A stretch of DNA of 64,000 nucleotides. It comes from Palleronia rufa (GTDB taxonomy: Bacteria > Pseudomonadota > Alphaproteobacteria > Rhodobacterales > Rhodobacteraceae). Positions 56,042 through 64,000 of the stretch are shown here, in pieces. The notes under the pieces are model-generated. The model ran no database searches, was not told the origin of the DNA, and saw only the letters and a program-made list of their open reading frames with translations. The stretch is from contig NZ_JQEY01000001.1 of assembly GCF_000743715.1 (NCBI RefSeq), positions 369,406-433,405 on the forward strand. Direction: 5' to 3'. Position 1 is the first letter of the stretch, and each line of letters starts with the position of its first letter. The position numbers and the translations under genes are program-made.

Positions 56042-56679
56042 TGCAGCCGTTCCTCTCCTCCGCCGGCAAGGGCGAATTCCAGCAACGTCACCAGTGTCTC
56101 GCGGCGGGTTTCCAGGGTCGGCGCCTCCAGGAGCGCCTGCTTGTCCTCTGGCTCGAACGGGCAGAGCATCGACAGGGCGTTGATGAGAAGCTCATCCTCG
56201 GCCTCCGTCAGCGAATCCCAGTCGGTCTTGAGCTCTTCGGCGGCGAAATACCTGTCGATCAGCTTCAGGAACCTGTCGCGGTCGAAGCCGGGGTCCTTCT
56301 CAGCGCCGCCCAGGTCGCGCTCGAATCCGGACCAGTCGACATCGCATTTGCGATAGGGGGCGAATCCCTCGACCTCCTCGCGGATCCGGTAGCGGGAGAC
56401 CCCCGCCAGGGTAATCATGTAGCGGCCATCGTCCGTCTCCGAAAATCCGGTCATCCGCCCGGCGCAGCCGATGCGGTGCAGGCGCGCGGATTCGCTCCGC
56501 GGAACATCTCTGGGTTGTATCATTCCGATCAGCCGATGACCCGTCTTCATGCAATCCTCGACCATCGCCAGATAGCGCGGCTCAAAGATATGGAGCGGCA
56601 ACCTGCCCCGGGGCAGAAGAAGCGCGCCCGGCAGAGGAAAGACGGGGATCGACTGCGGCAGATCCGCTGAATTGAACAT
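56038..56679 (-). CDS. LON N-terminal (substrate-binding) domain protein
   Basis: A 213-residue stand-alone LAN/LON_substr_bdg domain, without the ATPase or protease parts of Lon. It reads [44 protein letters not shown], then [30 protein letters not shown]. Such proteins are common next to thioredoxin-like cnoX in alphaproteobacteria; their function is unproven. It starts 27 bp after the cnoX stop and overlaps the Trm112 gene by 4 nt. Confidence 0.92.
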   Translation of the reverse strand: MFNSADLPQSIPVFPLPGALLLPRGRLPLHIFEPRYLAMVEDCMKTGHRLIGMIQPRDVPRSESARLHRIGCAGRMTGFSETDDGRYMITLAGVSRYRIREEVEGFAPYRKCDVDWSGFERDLGGAEKDPGFDRDRFLKLIDRYFAAEELKTDWDSLTEAEDELLINALSMLCPFEPEDKQALLEAPTLETRRETLVTLLEFALAGGGEERLQ

Positions 56680-56706
56680 ACGTCGGCACGTAGGACGGGC
56701 GGGCCG

Positions 56707-57630
56707 TCAGGCAAATATGATGGACGACAGGCGCCTGCGGCCCTTGAGCGCAACCGGATCCTTCGGCGGCAGCGCGTCGAAGATGGTGAACAGCTGCGCA
56801 CGAGCGGCCCCGTCGTTCCATTCCCGGTCACGCCGGAAGAGATCGAGAAGTTCATCCACGGCCTCTTCGGTCCGACCGTTGGCGTAGAGGGCCTGGGCCA
56901 GGTCGAACCGGGACCGGTGGTCCTCCGGATCGGCTTCGACCCTGGCCCTCAGCTCATCCACCGGACCTGCATCGGCCGCCTGTCGCGCAAGCTGAAGTTG
57001 TGCATGGGCGGCCTCAAGCTCCGGCGCGCGGGAGATCGACGCATCGACGCCGTTCAGCGCCGCCTCCGCCTGGTCGAGATCGCCCAGCGCGATCAGGGCG
57101 CGCACGAACCCTGCATGGGCCGCGACGTTGAGGGGATCTTCGGCCAGGATCGCCTGGAAGGTCTGGGCGGCGTCCTCAGGCGCGCCCTGCTCCAGCATCT
57201 CTTCGGCGGCGACGACAGCCTCGGCCAGGCCATCGCCCTCTTCTCCGTTGCCACCCAGAGCGATCAGGCGATCGACGAAGGCCTTGATCTCCGACCCCGG
57301 CACGGCGCCCTGGAATCCATCGACAGGCTGGCCCTTGTGAAAGGCATAGACTGTCGGGATCGATTGAATGCGAAGTTGCGCTGCGATCTGCTGGCTGCGG
57401 TCGATGTCGACCTTGACCATCTTCACCTTTCCGCCGGCGGCCCTGACCGCATCCTCCAGCATCGGGCCGAGGGTCTTGCACGGCCCGCACCATGGCGCCC
57501 AGAAATCCACGATGACGGGAATATCCTGGCTGACATCGACCACGTCGGCCATGAATGTGGCTTCGGTCGTATCCTTGATCAGGTCGTCGCCGCCCTGCGG
57601 TTGCGACGCTGCGCCCAGTTCGATCACCAT
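56707..57630 (-). CDS. cnoX: Thioredoxin-TPR co-chaperone CnoX (YbbN)
   Basis: A 307-residue protein with an N-terminal thioredoxin domain and C-terminal TPR-like repeats. The active site is FWAPWCGPCKTLGPML, with Cys48 and Cys51, so unlike E. coli CnoX (SXXC) it keeps a full CGPC redox pair. The TPR part (about 125-300) contains AAQTFQAILAEDPLNVAAHAGFVRALI and FDLAQALYANGRTEEAVDELLDLFRRD. The family protects proteins from bleach-induced oxidation and hands them to GroEL. Promoter-proximal gene of cnoX, LON-domain and Trm112. Confidence 0.93.
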   Translation of the reverse strand: MVIELGAASQPQGGDDLIKDTTEATFMADVVDVSQDIPVIVDFWAPWCGPCKTLGPMLEDAVRAAGGKVKMVKVDIDRSQQIAAQLRIQSIPTVYAFHKGQPVDGFQGAVPGSEIKAFVDRLIALGGNGEEGDGLAEAVVAAEEMLEQGAPEDAAQTFQAILAEDPLNVAAHAGFVRALIALGDLDQAEAALNGVDASISRAPELEAAHAQLQLARQAADAGPVDELRARVEADPEDHRSRFDLAQALYANGRTEEAVDELLDLFRRDREWNDGAARAQLFTIFDALPPKDPVALKGRRRLSSIIFA

Positions 57631-57696
57631 GTCATGCCTCGCGAGTGTCCGTGTTCACGCCGTTAGATGGCCCGTTCCTTCCCGCTTCGCAAGGCG

Positions 57697-58479
57697 TCAG
57701 AGATCGAAGGCGGCGAAGACGGGGGCATGGTCGGAGGGGCCGTCCCAGCCCCTTGCGGCGCGCAGGATGCGGCTGCCATGCGCCGCGCCCGCGACATCGC
57801 GTGAGGCCCAGACGTGATCCAGCCGCCGGCCCTTGTCCGCTGCGTCCCAGTCCCGGGCGCGGTAGGACCACCAGGAATAGAGCTGGCCGTCGGGAATGTC
57901 CTGTCGGGTGACATCGACCCAGCCGCCCGCGTCCTGCGCCTGGGCCAGATGCTCTACCTCCACGGGCGTGTGGGACACGATCTTGAGAAGCTGACGATGG
58001 TTCCAGACGTCGTCCGGCCGCGGGGCGATGTTGAGATCCCCGACGAGGATCGCGCGAGAGGGCGTATCGGCGTGAAAGGCGTCGCGCATGGCGGTGAGGT
58101 AGTCGAGCTTCTGCCCGAACTTCGCGTTGACCTCCCGGTCCGGCACGTCGCCACCGGCGGGAACGTAGTAATTGTGGATCGTCACGCCGTTCGCCAGCCG
58201 CCCCGCCACATGCCGTGCATGGCCCAGGTCCGCATGATCGAAAGCGCTGACCTCTTCGATCGGCCGCCTGGACAGGATGGCGACGCCGTTATAGCCCTTC
58301 TGTCCGCGGGCGATGCGGTGCGGATAGCCCAGCGTCTCGAAAGAGGGCATCTTTTCCACCGGCGACTTGCATTCCTGAAGGCACAGGATGTCGGGCGCCT
58401 CTTCTTGCATCAGGCGCTGAACAAGCCCTTCCCTCAGACGAACGGAGTTGATGTTCCAGGTGCAGATGGTGAAGGGCAT
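57697..58479 (-). CDS. xthA: Exodeoxyribonuclease III
   Basis: A 260-residue AP endonuclease/3'-exonuclease of the EEP fold, used in base-excision repair. Motifs: FTICTWNINSVRLR (Asn), PDILCLQECK (metal-binding Glu), IHNYYVPAGGD, LVGDLNIAPRPDDVWN (Asp-x-Asn) and the C-terminal GPSDHAPVFAAF (Asp-His). The start MPFTICTWN at 58479 is chosen by homology; the longer frame has no support. It is upstream of cnoX on the same strand by 66 bp. Confidence 0.96.
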   Translation of the reverse strand: MPFTICTWNINSVRLREGLVQRLMQEEAPDILCLQECKSPVEKMPSFETLGYPHRIARGQKGYNGVAILSRRPIEEVSAFDHADLGHARHVAGRLANGVTIHNYYVPAGGDVPDREVNAKFGQKLDYLTAMRDAFHADTPSRAILVGDLNIAPRPDDVWNHRQLLKIVSHTPVEVEHLAQAQDAGGWVDVTRQDIPDGQLYSWWSYRARDWDAADKGRRLDHVWASRDVAGAAHGSRILRAARGWDGPSDHAPVFAAFDL

Positions 58480-58588
58480 CGTCTCTCCTTTTGGCCGTTG
58501 TGCTCTCCTAGCGCCGGCGCGGCGTCGTGTCACCGGAACGACCGGCGCCTTGCGCAATTGGGTCGATGAACAGAACAGGAGTAACGAT

Positions 58589-59092
58589 ATGATCCTTCGC
58601 GCCAGTTTTATTGCCGCCGCCATGGCGCTTCCGACGCCCGCCGTCGCGCAGACCGTCGCCGGGACTGTCAGCGGCAGACTAGACGGTGACCCGGCCTCCT
58701 GGTCGATCCTAGACGGCGAAGACGTAGAGACCGGCTGGCAGGACGTCGAAGGCGGCGCCAGGGTGACACTCGACGCTTATCCCGAGGCGACGCAGATCGA
58801 CGGGGCTGACCGCCTGCGGATCGTGTTCACCGCGGCGGGCACGGCAGAGGAGCGTGAGGCGCAGGAGATCGAGGTAACCTTTTCGACCGGCGACACGCAG
58901 ATGATTGCGACCGGCCAGAACGTCGATCTGTCGCTGAACGGCGTCGAGATAGAGGGCGACAGCCTTGTGGTGTCCGGAAATCTCACGGCGACCCTGTCCG
59001 AAGGCGATTCCGAAGACCTGCTGATCGGAGAAGATCGGGGAACGACGATCGACGGCAATTTCCAGGCGACTGTCTTCCGCGCGCCGGAGTAG
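58589..59092 (+). CDS. Exported protein of unknown function
   Basis: A 167-residue protein with a Sec signal peptide (MILRASFIAAAMALPTPAVAQ) and an acidic, beta-rich mature part: SGRLDGDPASWSILDGEDVE, a strand-rich middle (IEVTFSTGDTQMIATGQNVDLS), and EDRGTTIDGNFQATVF at the end. Resembles small periplasmic proteins of Rhodobacteraceae with repeated beta strands; no named family recognised. CAGGAG lies before the ATG. It is convergent with the response regulator gene. Confidence 0.75.
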   Translation: MILRASFIAAAMALPTPAVAQTVAGTVSGRLDGDPASWSILDGEDVETGWQDVEGGARVTLDAYPEATQIDGADRLRIVFTAAGTAEEREAQEIEVTFSTGDTQMIATGQNVDLSLNGVEIEGDSLVVSGNLTATLSEGDSEDLLIGEDRGTTIDGNFQATVFRAPE

Positions 59093-59118
59093 GGGACGGG
59101 GCCCCGCCGCGGCTCCGT

Positions 59119-59805
59119 TCATACAGACAGTCTGTAGCCGCCCGTTTCCGTGACCAGCAGCCGGACATTCGACGGATCGGGCTCAATCTTCTGGCGCAGC
59201 CGGTAGATGTGCGTCTCCAGGGTATGGGTCGTCACACCGGCGTTGTATCCCCAGACCTCATGCAAAAGGAGATCCCGCGGCACGACGCCATCCGGTGCGC
59301 GATACAGGAACTTGAGGATGTTGGTCTCTTTCTCGGTCAGGCGGATTTTCTTGTCGGCCTCGTCGACCAGCATCTTCTGCGCCGGGCGAAAGCTGTAGGG
59401 TCCCAGTTGAAAGACCGCGTCCTCTGACTGTTCGTGCTGGCGCAACTGCGCGCGGATCCGGGCCAGCAGCACCGGGAACTTGAACGGCTTGGTTACGTAG
59501 TCATTGGCGCCGGCGTCCAGCCCAAGGATCGTATCGGCATCGCTGTCATGGCCGGTCAGCATCAGGATCGGACATTTGACCCCCTGCTTGCGCAGAAGCT
59601 TGCACAACTCGCGCCCGTCGCTATCGGGAAGGCCCACGTCCAGGATCACCAGGTCGTAATGGTCGCTCTTGGCGCGTTCCATGGCATGGGCGGCTGTCTC
59701 GGCCTCGAAGACATCGAAGTCCTCGGTCATGACCAGCTGCTCGCTCAGCGCTTCACGCAGGTCGTCATCGTCATCGACCAGAAGGATCTTCTTCAACGTA
59801 CTCAT
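59119..59805 (-). CDS. OmpR/PhoB-family response regulator
   Basis: A 228-residue regulator. The receiver domain has the acidic pair in LLVDDDDDLREAL, the phospho-acceptor Asp56 in DLVILDVGLPDSDGRE, and Lys in NDYVTKPFKFP; the C-terminal winged helix is at about 135-228 (KKIRLTEKETNILKFLYRAPDGVVPRDLLLHEVWGY then THTLETHIYRLRQKIEPD). No histidine kinase is adjacent, so its partner is unknown. The ATG 59805 is used instead of an upstream ATG at 59835. Divergent from ribA. Confidence 0.92.
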   Translation of the reverse strand: MSTLKKILLVDDDDDLREALSEQLVMTEDFDVFEAETAAHAMERAKSDHYDLVILDVGLPDSDGRELCKLLRKQGVKCPILMLTGHDSDADTILGLDAGANDYVTKPFKFPVLLARIRAQLRQHEQSEDAVFQLGPYSFRPAQKMLVDEADKKIRLTEKETNILKFLYRAPDGVVPRDLLLHEVWGYNAGVTTHTLETHIYRLRQKIEPDPSNVRLLVTETGGYRLSV

Positions 59806-59945
59806 TATCGCCTCCGTCACGCCGTCACCGCGCAAATGTGATCGCGACCCGCTTCGCGCAAGCTATGCGACAATCGCTCACGGGTCCGTGTGCACAGGCG
59901 CGGGTTTCGTTTCCAATCCCGTCGGGCGACGCCTATGTCCGGGGC

Positions 59946-61016
59946 ATGGAGACGATGTCGCCCAGCGGATCGGAATGGCTGTCGCGCGCGCGCAACGACC
60001 TGCGCGTGGGCCTTCCTGTCGTGCTTCGGGACGGCGGGCGGCGGGCGCTGGTGGCCGGCGCGGAGACGGTGGCGCAGGCGCGCCTGACAGAGATCTGCCG
60101 GGGTGCCAAGGCGGAACTGGCCCTGACTCACTGGCGCGCCGAGACGCTGAAGATCCGCATCTACGACGGCGACCTGGCCCGGGTCGCGCTGACGCCGGAA
60201 ACGCTGATCGATCAACTCCGCGCACTGATCGACCCGGTCGCGGACCTTGCCACGCCGCTCAAGGGACCGTTTCGGGCGCTGCGTGGCGGCGACGCCACGT
60301 TGGCGCGTGCGGGTCTTGCGCTGGCCAAGTCGGCGCGGATCCTGCCGGCGGTCGTGCTCCGGTCCGTCGAAAGCGCGCCCCGCGACCTGACCGAAATCTC
60401 TATCGAGGACATCGCGCCGCCCACTCCCGCGCGACTGAGATCGGTCGCCGCGGCGCATCTGCCAATCCGCGCGGCGGAGGGGACGCGGCTGCATATCTTC
60501 CGGCCCGCCGACGGCGCGGAGGAGCACTATGCGGTGCAGATCGGCCGCCCGGACCTGTCGTCTCCGGTGCTGACGCGGCTTCATTCCGCCTGTTTTACGG
60601 GCGACGTGCTGGGATCGCTGAAATGCGACTGCGGCCCGCAATTGTCGGCGGCGCTGGACCACATGGGCGGTGCGGGCGGCGGGATCCTTCTGTATCTGAA
60701 CCAGGAGGGGCGCGGCATCGGCCTGGCCAACAAGATGCGCGCCTATGCACTACAGGATCAGGGGTTCGATACGGTCGAGGCGAATCACCGGCTGGGCTTC
60801 GATGACGACGAGCGCGACTTCGGCATCGGCGCGGGCATCCTGTCGGCGCTCGGGGTGGAACGGGTGCGGCTGATGACCAACAATCCGCGCAAGGTCGAGC
60901 GGCTGAGCCGGGAGGGCATAGAAGTGGTGGAGCGGGTGCCGATCTGGGTCGGTGAGACGCGCTTCAATACGGACTATCTGCGGGTCAAGTCCGACAAGTC
61001 CGGCCATTTGCGGTGA
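59946..61016 (+). CDS. ribA: GTP cyclohydrolase II, with an N-terminal extension
   Basis: A 356-residue protein. The GTP cyclohydrolase II domain (about 155-356) has zinc cysteines 216, 227 and 229 in RLHSACFTGDVLGSLKCDCGPQ and the catalytic segment LYLNQEGRGIGLANKMRAYALQD, plus the C-terminal LMTNNPRKVERL. The first 150 residues (LRVGLPVVLRDGGRRALVAGAETVAQARL) resemble a degenerate RibB-type dihydroxybutanone phosphate synthase domain lacking its acidic active-site motif. This enzyme starts riboflavin synthesis from GTP. Start METMSPSGSEW at 59946. The stop overlaps the next gene (GTGA). Confidence 0.93.
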   Translation: METMSPSGSEWLSRARNDLRVGLPVVLRDGGRRALVAGAETVAQARLTEICRGAKAELALTHWRAETLKIRIYDGDLARVALTPETLIDQLRALIDPVADLATPLKGPFRALRGGDATLARAGLALAKSARILPAVVLRSVESAPRDLTEISIEDIAPPTPARLRSVAAAHLPIRAAEGTRLHIFRPADGAEEHYAVQIGRPDLSSPVLTRLHSACFTGDVLGSLKCDCGPQLSAALDHMGGAGGGILLYLNQEGRGIGLANKMRAYALQDQGFDTVEANHRLGFDDDERDFGIGAGILSALGVERVRLMTNNPRKVERLSREGIEVVERVPIWVGETRFNTDYLRVKSDKSGHLR

Positions 61017-61507
61017 GCGTTTCGGACCTCGTCCTGACCCCGACGGGTCTGCGCGCCTTCGGACGCCGCATCCCCTGCACCGTCGGCCGCGGCGGAGTGA
61101 CCGATCGCAAGCGAGAGGGCGACGGCGCCACGCCCGCGGGTGTGCACCGGCTGGTGGGACTGCTCTACCGGCCCGACCGGCTGGCCGCACCCACGGGATG
61201 GGCGGTGCCGATCCGCCCCCGCGACATCTGGTCGGACGATCCGTCGGATCCCGACTACAACAAGCTGACCCGGGGCCCCTCTGCGCTGTCCCATGAGCGG
61301 CTTGCCAGGTCCGATCCACTTTATGATCTGGTGGTCCTCACGGATTGGAACTGGCCCATCGCGGTCCCGGGGCGCGGCTCCGCGATCTTTCTGCATCGCT
61401 GGCGACGACCCGGTTTCCCCACCGAAGGCTGCATCGCCATGGCCGCCTCCGACCTGCTCTGGCTCTGCAGGCGGATCAGGCCGCAGAGCCGGCTCATCGT
61501 CCGCTAG
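61013..61507 (+). CDS. L,D-transpeptidase-like (YkuD domain) protein
   Basis: A 164-residue small YkuD-type protein. The catalytic region is SAIFLHRWRRPGFPTEGCIAM, with His128 and Cys140 in the H-x(n)-GC pattern of L,D-transpeptidases. It begins LVLTPTGLRAFGRRIPCTVGRGGVTDRKREGDGATPAG, typical of the single-domain alphaproteobacterial subgroup. No signal peptide is visible, which is puzzling for a cell-wall enzyme. The GTG start is coupled to ribA by a 4-nt overlap; the stop shares CTAG with yggS. Confidence 0.88.
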   Translation: MSVSDLVLTPTGLRAFGRRIPCTVGRGGVTDRKREGDGATPAGVHRLVGLLYRPDRLAAPTGWAVPIRPRDIWSDDPSDPDYNKLTRGPSALSHERLARSDPLYDLVVLTDWNWPIAVPGRGSAIFLHRWRRPGFPTEGCIAMAASDLLWLCRRIRPQSRLIVR

Positions 61508-62157
61508 CCGGTCGGGCGGTCTCCGAACAGCGCAGAGCCGATTCGCACATGTGTCGCGCCCAGGGCGATCGCGGCCTCGAAATCCGCGCTCATGCCCATG
61601 GACAGATTGGGCAGACCGTTTCGCTCGGCCAGCTTGGCCAGCAGGGCGAAATGCAGCGCCGGCTCCTCATAGACCGGCGGGATGCACATCAGCCCGTCGA
61701 CCGGCAGATCGAGCGACCGGCACTCCCGAACAAAGCTGTCGGTCTCGCCCGGTGCGATGCCGGCTTTCTGGTCCTCCGCACCGGTGTTCACCTGGATGAA
61801 GAGGCTTGGACACTGCCCGAGGTCCTGCGCCAGCCGCGCGATGGTCCGGGCCAGCTTGGGCCGGTCGAGCACCTGAATGACGTCGAAAAGCTCCATGGCG
61901 TCCCGCGCCTTGTTACTCTGGAGCGGACCGATGAGATGCAGCGCCGACCGCCCGAACCGGTCGTGGAACCCGGGCCATTTGGCCTGCGCCTCCTGGACGC
62001 GATTCTCTCCGAACACCCGGTGACCGTCTTCTAGGACCTGCGCGACACGCTCGTCCGGCTGCTTCTTGGACACCGCGACGAGGGTCACCGATCCGTCCGC
62101 GCGACCGGCGCTCGCCTCGGCGCTGCGGATTCGGTTTGAAATTTCGGTCAGGTCCAT
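61504..62157 (-). CDS. yggS: PLP homeostasis protein YggS
   Basis: A 217-residue single-domain PLP protein (TIM-barrel fold type III) controlling pyridoxal phosphate supply. The PLP lysine is in VTLVAVSKKQPDERVAQVLE, followed by FGENRVQEAQAKW, HLIGPLQSNKA and the C-terminal LSMGMSADFEAAIALGATHVRIGSALFG, the full family signature. AGGAGG before ATG 62157 fixes the start. It is followed by no same-strand gene; its stop is shared with the L,D-transpeptidase gene in CTAG. Confidence 0.96.
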   Translation of the reverse strand: MDLTEISNRIRSAEASAGRADGSVTLVAVSKKQPDERVAQVLEDGHRVFGENRVQEAQAKWPGFHDRFGRSALHLIGPLQSNKARDAMELFDVIQVLDRPKLARTIARLAQDLGQCPSLFIQVNTGAEDQKAGIAPGETDSFVRECRSLDLPVDGLMCIPPVYEEPALHFALLAKLAERNGLPNLSMGMSADFEAAIALGATHVRIGSALFGDRPTG

Positions 62158-62196
62158 GGCGTTTCCTCCTGCCGACTGTTTGGTCAAGGTGCGCGC

Positions 62197-62227
62197 AAAA
62201 GAAAAGGGCGGCTCAGAAGAGCCGCCC
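62197..62227 (-). terminator. Intrinsic terminator of the porin gene
   Basis: On the minus strand a 9-bp perfect stem GGGCGGCTC/GAGCCGCCC with a 4-nt loop is followed by TTTTCTTTT. It lies 26 bp after the porin stop. Confidence 0.92.
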
Positions 62228-62252
62228 CGATCCGTCGTTCGATCCGATGGGA

Positions 62253-63368
62253 TCAGAAGGCCATCGCGATACCGAAGGAGTAGGTATCGTACTCCTGGTC
62301 ATCGAGGTCGTCGCGGTTGATCTCATTCCGGCCGTAGCCCGCCTGAAGCTCGGCACCGCCGCCCAGGTCGTAGTTGGCGATCACGCCGATACCGCTGTTG
62401 TCGCCACCGTCCTCGAAGTCGAACTTGCCGTAGTTCACGGCGACGAGGAAGCTGCCGAACTCGTAGCCCACGGCGACGCCGAAGTGCGAGTCGAGGAGGC
62501 CGGCGTCCTCGAAACCGCCGAGGAAGGACTCGTCGAAGGACGAATAGTTCAGGATCGCCTGGATGCCGTTCTCCATGTTCAGCGACAGGCTTGCGCCGAT
62601 GACGCTGGAGTCCATGTCGTCGATATCGTCGTTTATGCCGTCGCCGTCGGTGTCGACCGCAACGTTCATGCCCAGCTGCTGGTAGCCGATGCCGGCGCCA
62701 AAGCTGATGCCAGCGAACTCACCGTTGTACTTCGCGCCGATGCCAAGGATCGTGTCGTTCTCGACCTGCGCGAAATCGTCCGCGGCATCCTCCAGAATTC
62801 CGTCGCCGTTGGTGTCGATTTCCAGCGTGTCCGGATCGTCGTCGATCTCAGCCGACACGGCGATCGCGAAGTCACCGAAGGAGTAGTCATAGCGGGCAAC
62901 CTGATCGTCGAACGTGCCGTCGAGCCCGTTGTTGCCGTAATAGCCGGCGTGCTCGTGGTTATCCCCGAGGGAGCTGCCGATGATCGCCTCGGTCATCGCG
63001 AAGTCGAGCGCGCCGTCGGTGTCGCCCATGGTGAGCGTGCCGAGCGAACCGGAGACGAAGATCGTCGCCCCGCCGTCGTCGGAATCGTCGCGGGTCGCGG
63101 CCGACTCACCCAGTCCGTCATCGGCGTTGTTGTCGCCGATCGACTCGTCCAGATCGACGGAGGCACCGAAAGTGAGGCCTGCATCTGTTTCGCCGGACAT
63201 GGAGAAGGTCACGTCGATATCCGTGTGGAACTGCGTGTCGATGCTGGTCCCGTCGGAGGCTTCGCCACCGAAAATACCCATCTCGGCGAAGCCCGAGACG
63301 TCGACATCTGCCATGGCGAAGGTCGTCGAAGCGACCAGAGCCGTGGAGGCAAGAAGAAGTTTGTTCAT
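62253..63368 (-). CDS. Gram-negative porin with Asp-rich, calcium-loop-like insertions
   Basis: A 371-residue outer-membrane porin of the alphaproteobacterial general type. The signal peptide (MNKLLLASTALVASTTFAMA) is followed by DVDVSGFAEMGIFGG; the end is a membrane strand YDTYSFGIAMAF with C-terminal Phe. It lacks cysteine and is very acidic. Putative extracellular loops hold DTNGDGILEDAADD (about 185-198) and DTDGDGINDDIDDMD (about 239-253), resembling EF-hand / thrombospondin type 3 calcium loops, as well as DDSDDGG (about 94-100). GAGG upstream of ATG 63368 fixes the start. An excellent terminator follows. Confidence 0.93.
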   Translation of the reverse strand: MNKLLLASTALVASTTFAMADVDVSGFAEMGIFGGEASDGTSIDTQFHTDIDVTFSMSGETDAGLTFGASVDLDESIGDNNADDGLGESAATRDDSDDGGATIFVSGSLGTLTMGDTDGALDFAMTEAIIGSSLGDNHEHAGYYGNNGLDGTFDDQVARYDYSFGDFAIAVSAEIDDDPDTLEIDTNGDGILEDAADDFAQVENDTILGIGAKYNGEFAGISFGAGIGYQQLGMNVAVDTDGDGINDDIDDMDSSVIGASLSLNMENGIQAILNYSSFDESFLGGFEDAGLLDSHFGVAVGYEFGSFLVAVNYGKFDFEDGGDNSGIGVIANYDLGGGAELQAGYGRNEINRDDLDDQEYDTYSFGIAMAF

Positions 63369-64000
63369 GTTTTCCCTCATGATCTTTTTCCGGCCCCAAG
63401 AGGTCCAAGTCGCCTCGTGGGTACAAGCGTGGAGTGCTCTTTTTCCCGCATTTCATCAAGCAAGGCGGCGCCCGCCGTGGGACGGCGGCAAACGGATGGT
63501 GCAGCGATGCCACAGTGGATGCGCAGGCACCGCTTAGACCGGGCCACGGGAGGGACTGAACGAAAGAAGGCGTGGAGACGCCGGGTGGACGGAAACAAGC
63601 GGCCGATCTTTACCGACGATGCGGGACGTGTCGGCTGCGCGATGATCGGGGGGCCCGATGTTCGGATGGTTGCGCGACCCGCACGATGCGCGGAAGCCTG
63701 AAAGCCGGAGGCCTCATGTTTCCTGCCAGTCGGAATTGTCGATCGGGCCGTTCACGAGGACCCGGGAGTCGCTGCCAGCCGCGTTGCTGACCCCGAAGCG
63801 CCTGGAGACGGGCCGGTTCGCGCGGTCGCCGGCGTGTAGAAAGCAGACGCGGAATACCGGGGCTTGGGCAAGACGACCGCCCTCATCCGACTGACTTATT
63901 GGGGGTTTCCTGCCGACCGGAGTTATTCCCGGCACATTCCTATGCGCGAAACTTAGGACCGACGGCGGACGCGACAGAAAACGGGCGACAGTAAAACCGC
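63369..64000. other. Region after the porin start with no gene seen
   Basis: About 630 bp containing the porin promoter region and window edge. Short frames on both strands show no family resemblance. No RNA gene was recognised. Confidence 0.5.

Overview
The window is chromosomal DNA of a GC-rich alphaproteobacterium, most likely a member of the Rhodobacteraceae (Roseobacter group). The call rests on gene content and order: a form II CoxL-like oxidase next to valS, pcm-tolC, a 107-residue Rhodobacterales-type small protein beside efp, ftsK/lolA near ubiH, Trm112, the Lon N-terminal-domain gene, cnoX and xthA, and a marine-type porin. Codon use is strongly GC-biased and genes are tightly packed with many 4-nt ATGA/GTGA overlaps. 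No rRNA, CRISPR array, phage or plasmid replication gene is visible. One tRNA (Trp, anticodon CCA) is present.

Layout. Positions 1-19.2 kb are a stable core: DUF2235 hydrolase, CoxL-like oxidase, valS coupled to an aminotransferase, a serine-glyoxylate-type aminotransferase, an MsbA-like ABC exporter, ygfZ, a fructosamine-kinase gene broken by a 31-bp tandem duplication, a sodium/solute symporter, efp, a small conserved protein, and pcm-tolC. Positions 19.3-24.3 kb are an accessory patch: a nest of three IS3-family elements (one intact, flanked by two different truncated ones), a DUF892 ferritin-like gene, tRNA-Trp, an IS1595 remnant, a truncated secreted-protein gene and an esterase. Positions 24.7-31 kb return to core genes (mscL, FMN reductase, HlyIII, lipoprotein, GNAT, smc). 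Positions 31-32.4 kb hold no intact gene, only a decayed IS3/IS2-like transposase. Positions 32.4-36 kb encode a PfkB kinase, a lytic transglycosylase and a glutathionyl-hydroquinone-reductase-like protein, the last with an IS481-family element inserted just upstream of it.

Positions 37-43.1 kb form a probable catabolic cluster: a CaiB/BaiF CoA-transferase, a GST and an exported cyclase in one orientation, and a divergent LysR regulator, a methyltransferase and a second CoA-transferase in the other. Positions 43.2-45.8 kb are a second IS graveyard (three IS5-family sequences) that ends inside a rhodanese gene whose start now comes from IS DNA. Positions 45.8-63.4 kb are core again: hspQ, an AEC transporter, a lytic-transglycosylase-like lipoprotein, lolA, dps, ftsK, a DapC-like aminotransferase, an amidase, ubiH, Trm112, a LON-domain protein, cnoX, xthA, an OmpR-type response regulator, ribA, an L,D-transpeptidase-like gene, yggS and a porin carrying calcium-loop-like motifs.

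No wholly new defence or biosynthetic system stands out. The most informative oddities are the duplication-broken kinase, the IS481 element whose transposase stop codon is supplied by its CTAG target, three convergent gene pairs that share a CTAG as overlapping stop codons, two CtrA-box-like sites, the unassigned CoA-transferase/GST/cyclase cluster, and the Asp-rich loops in the porin.
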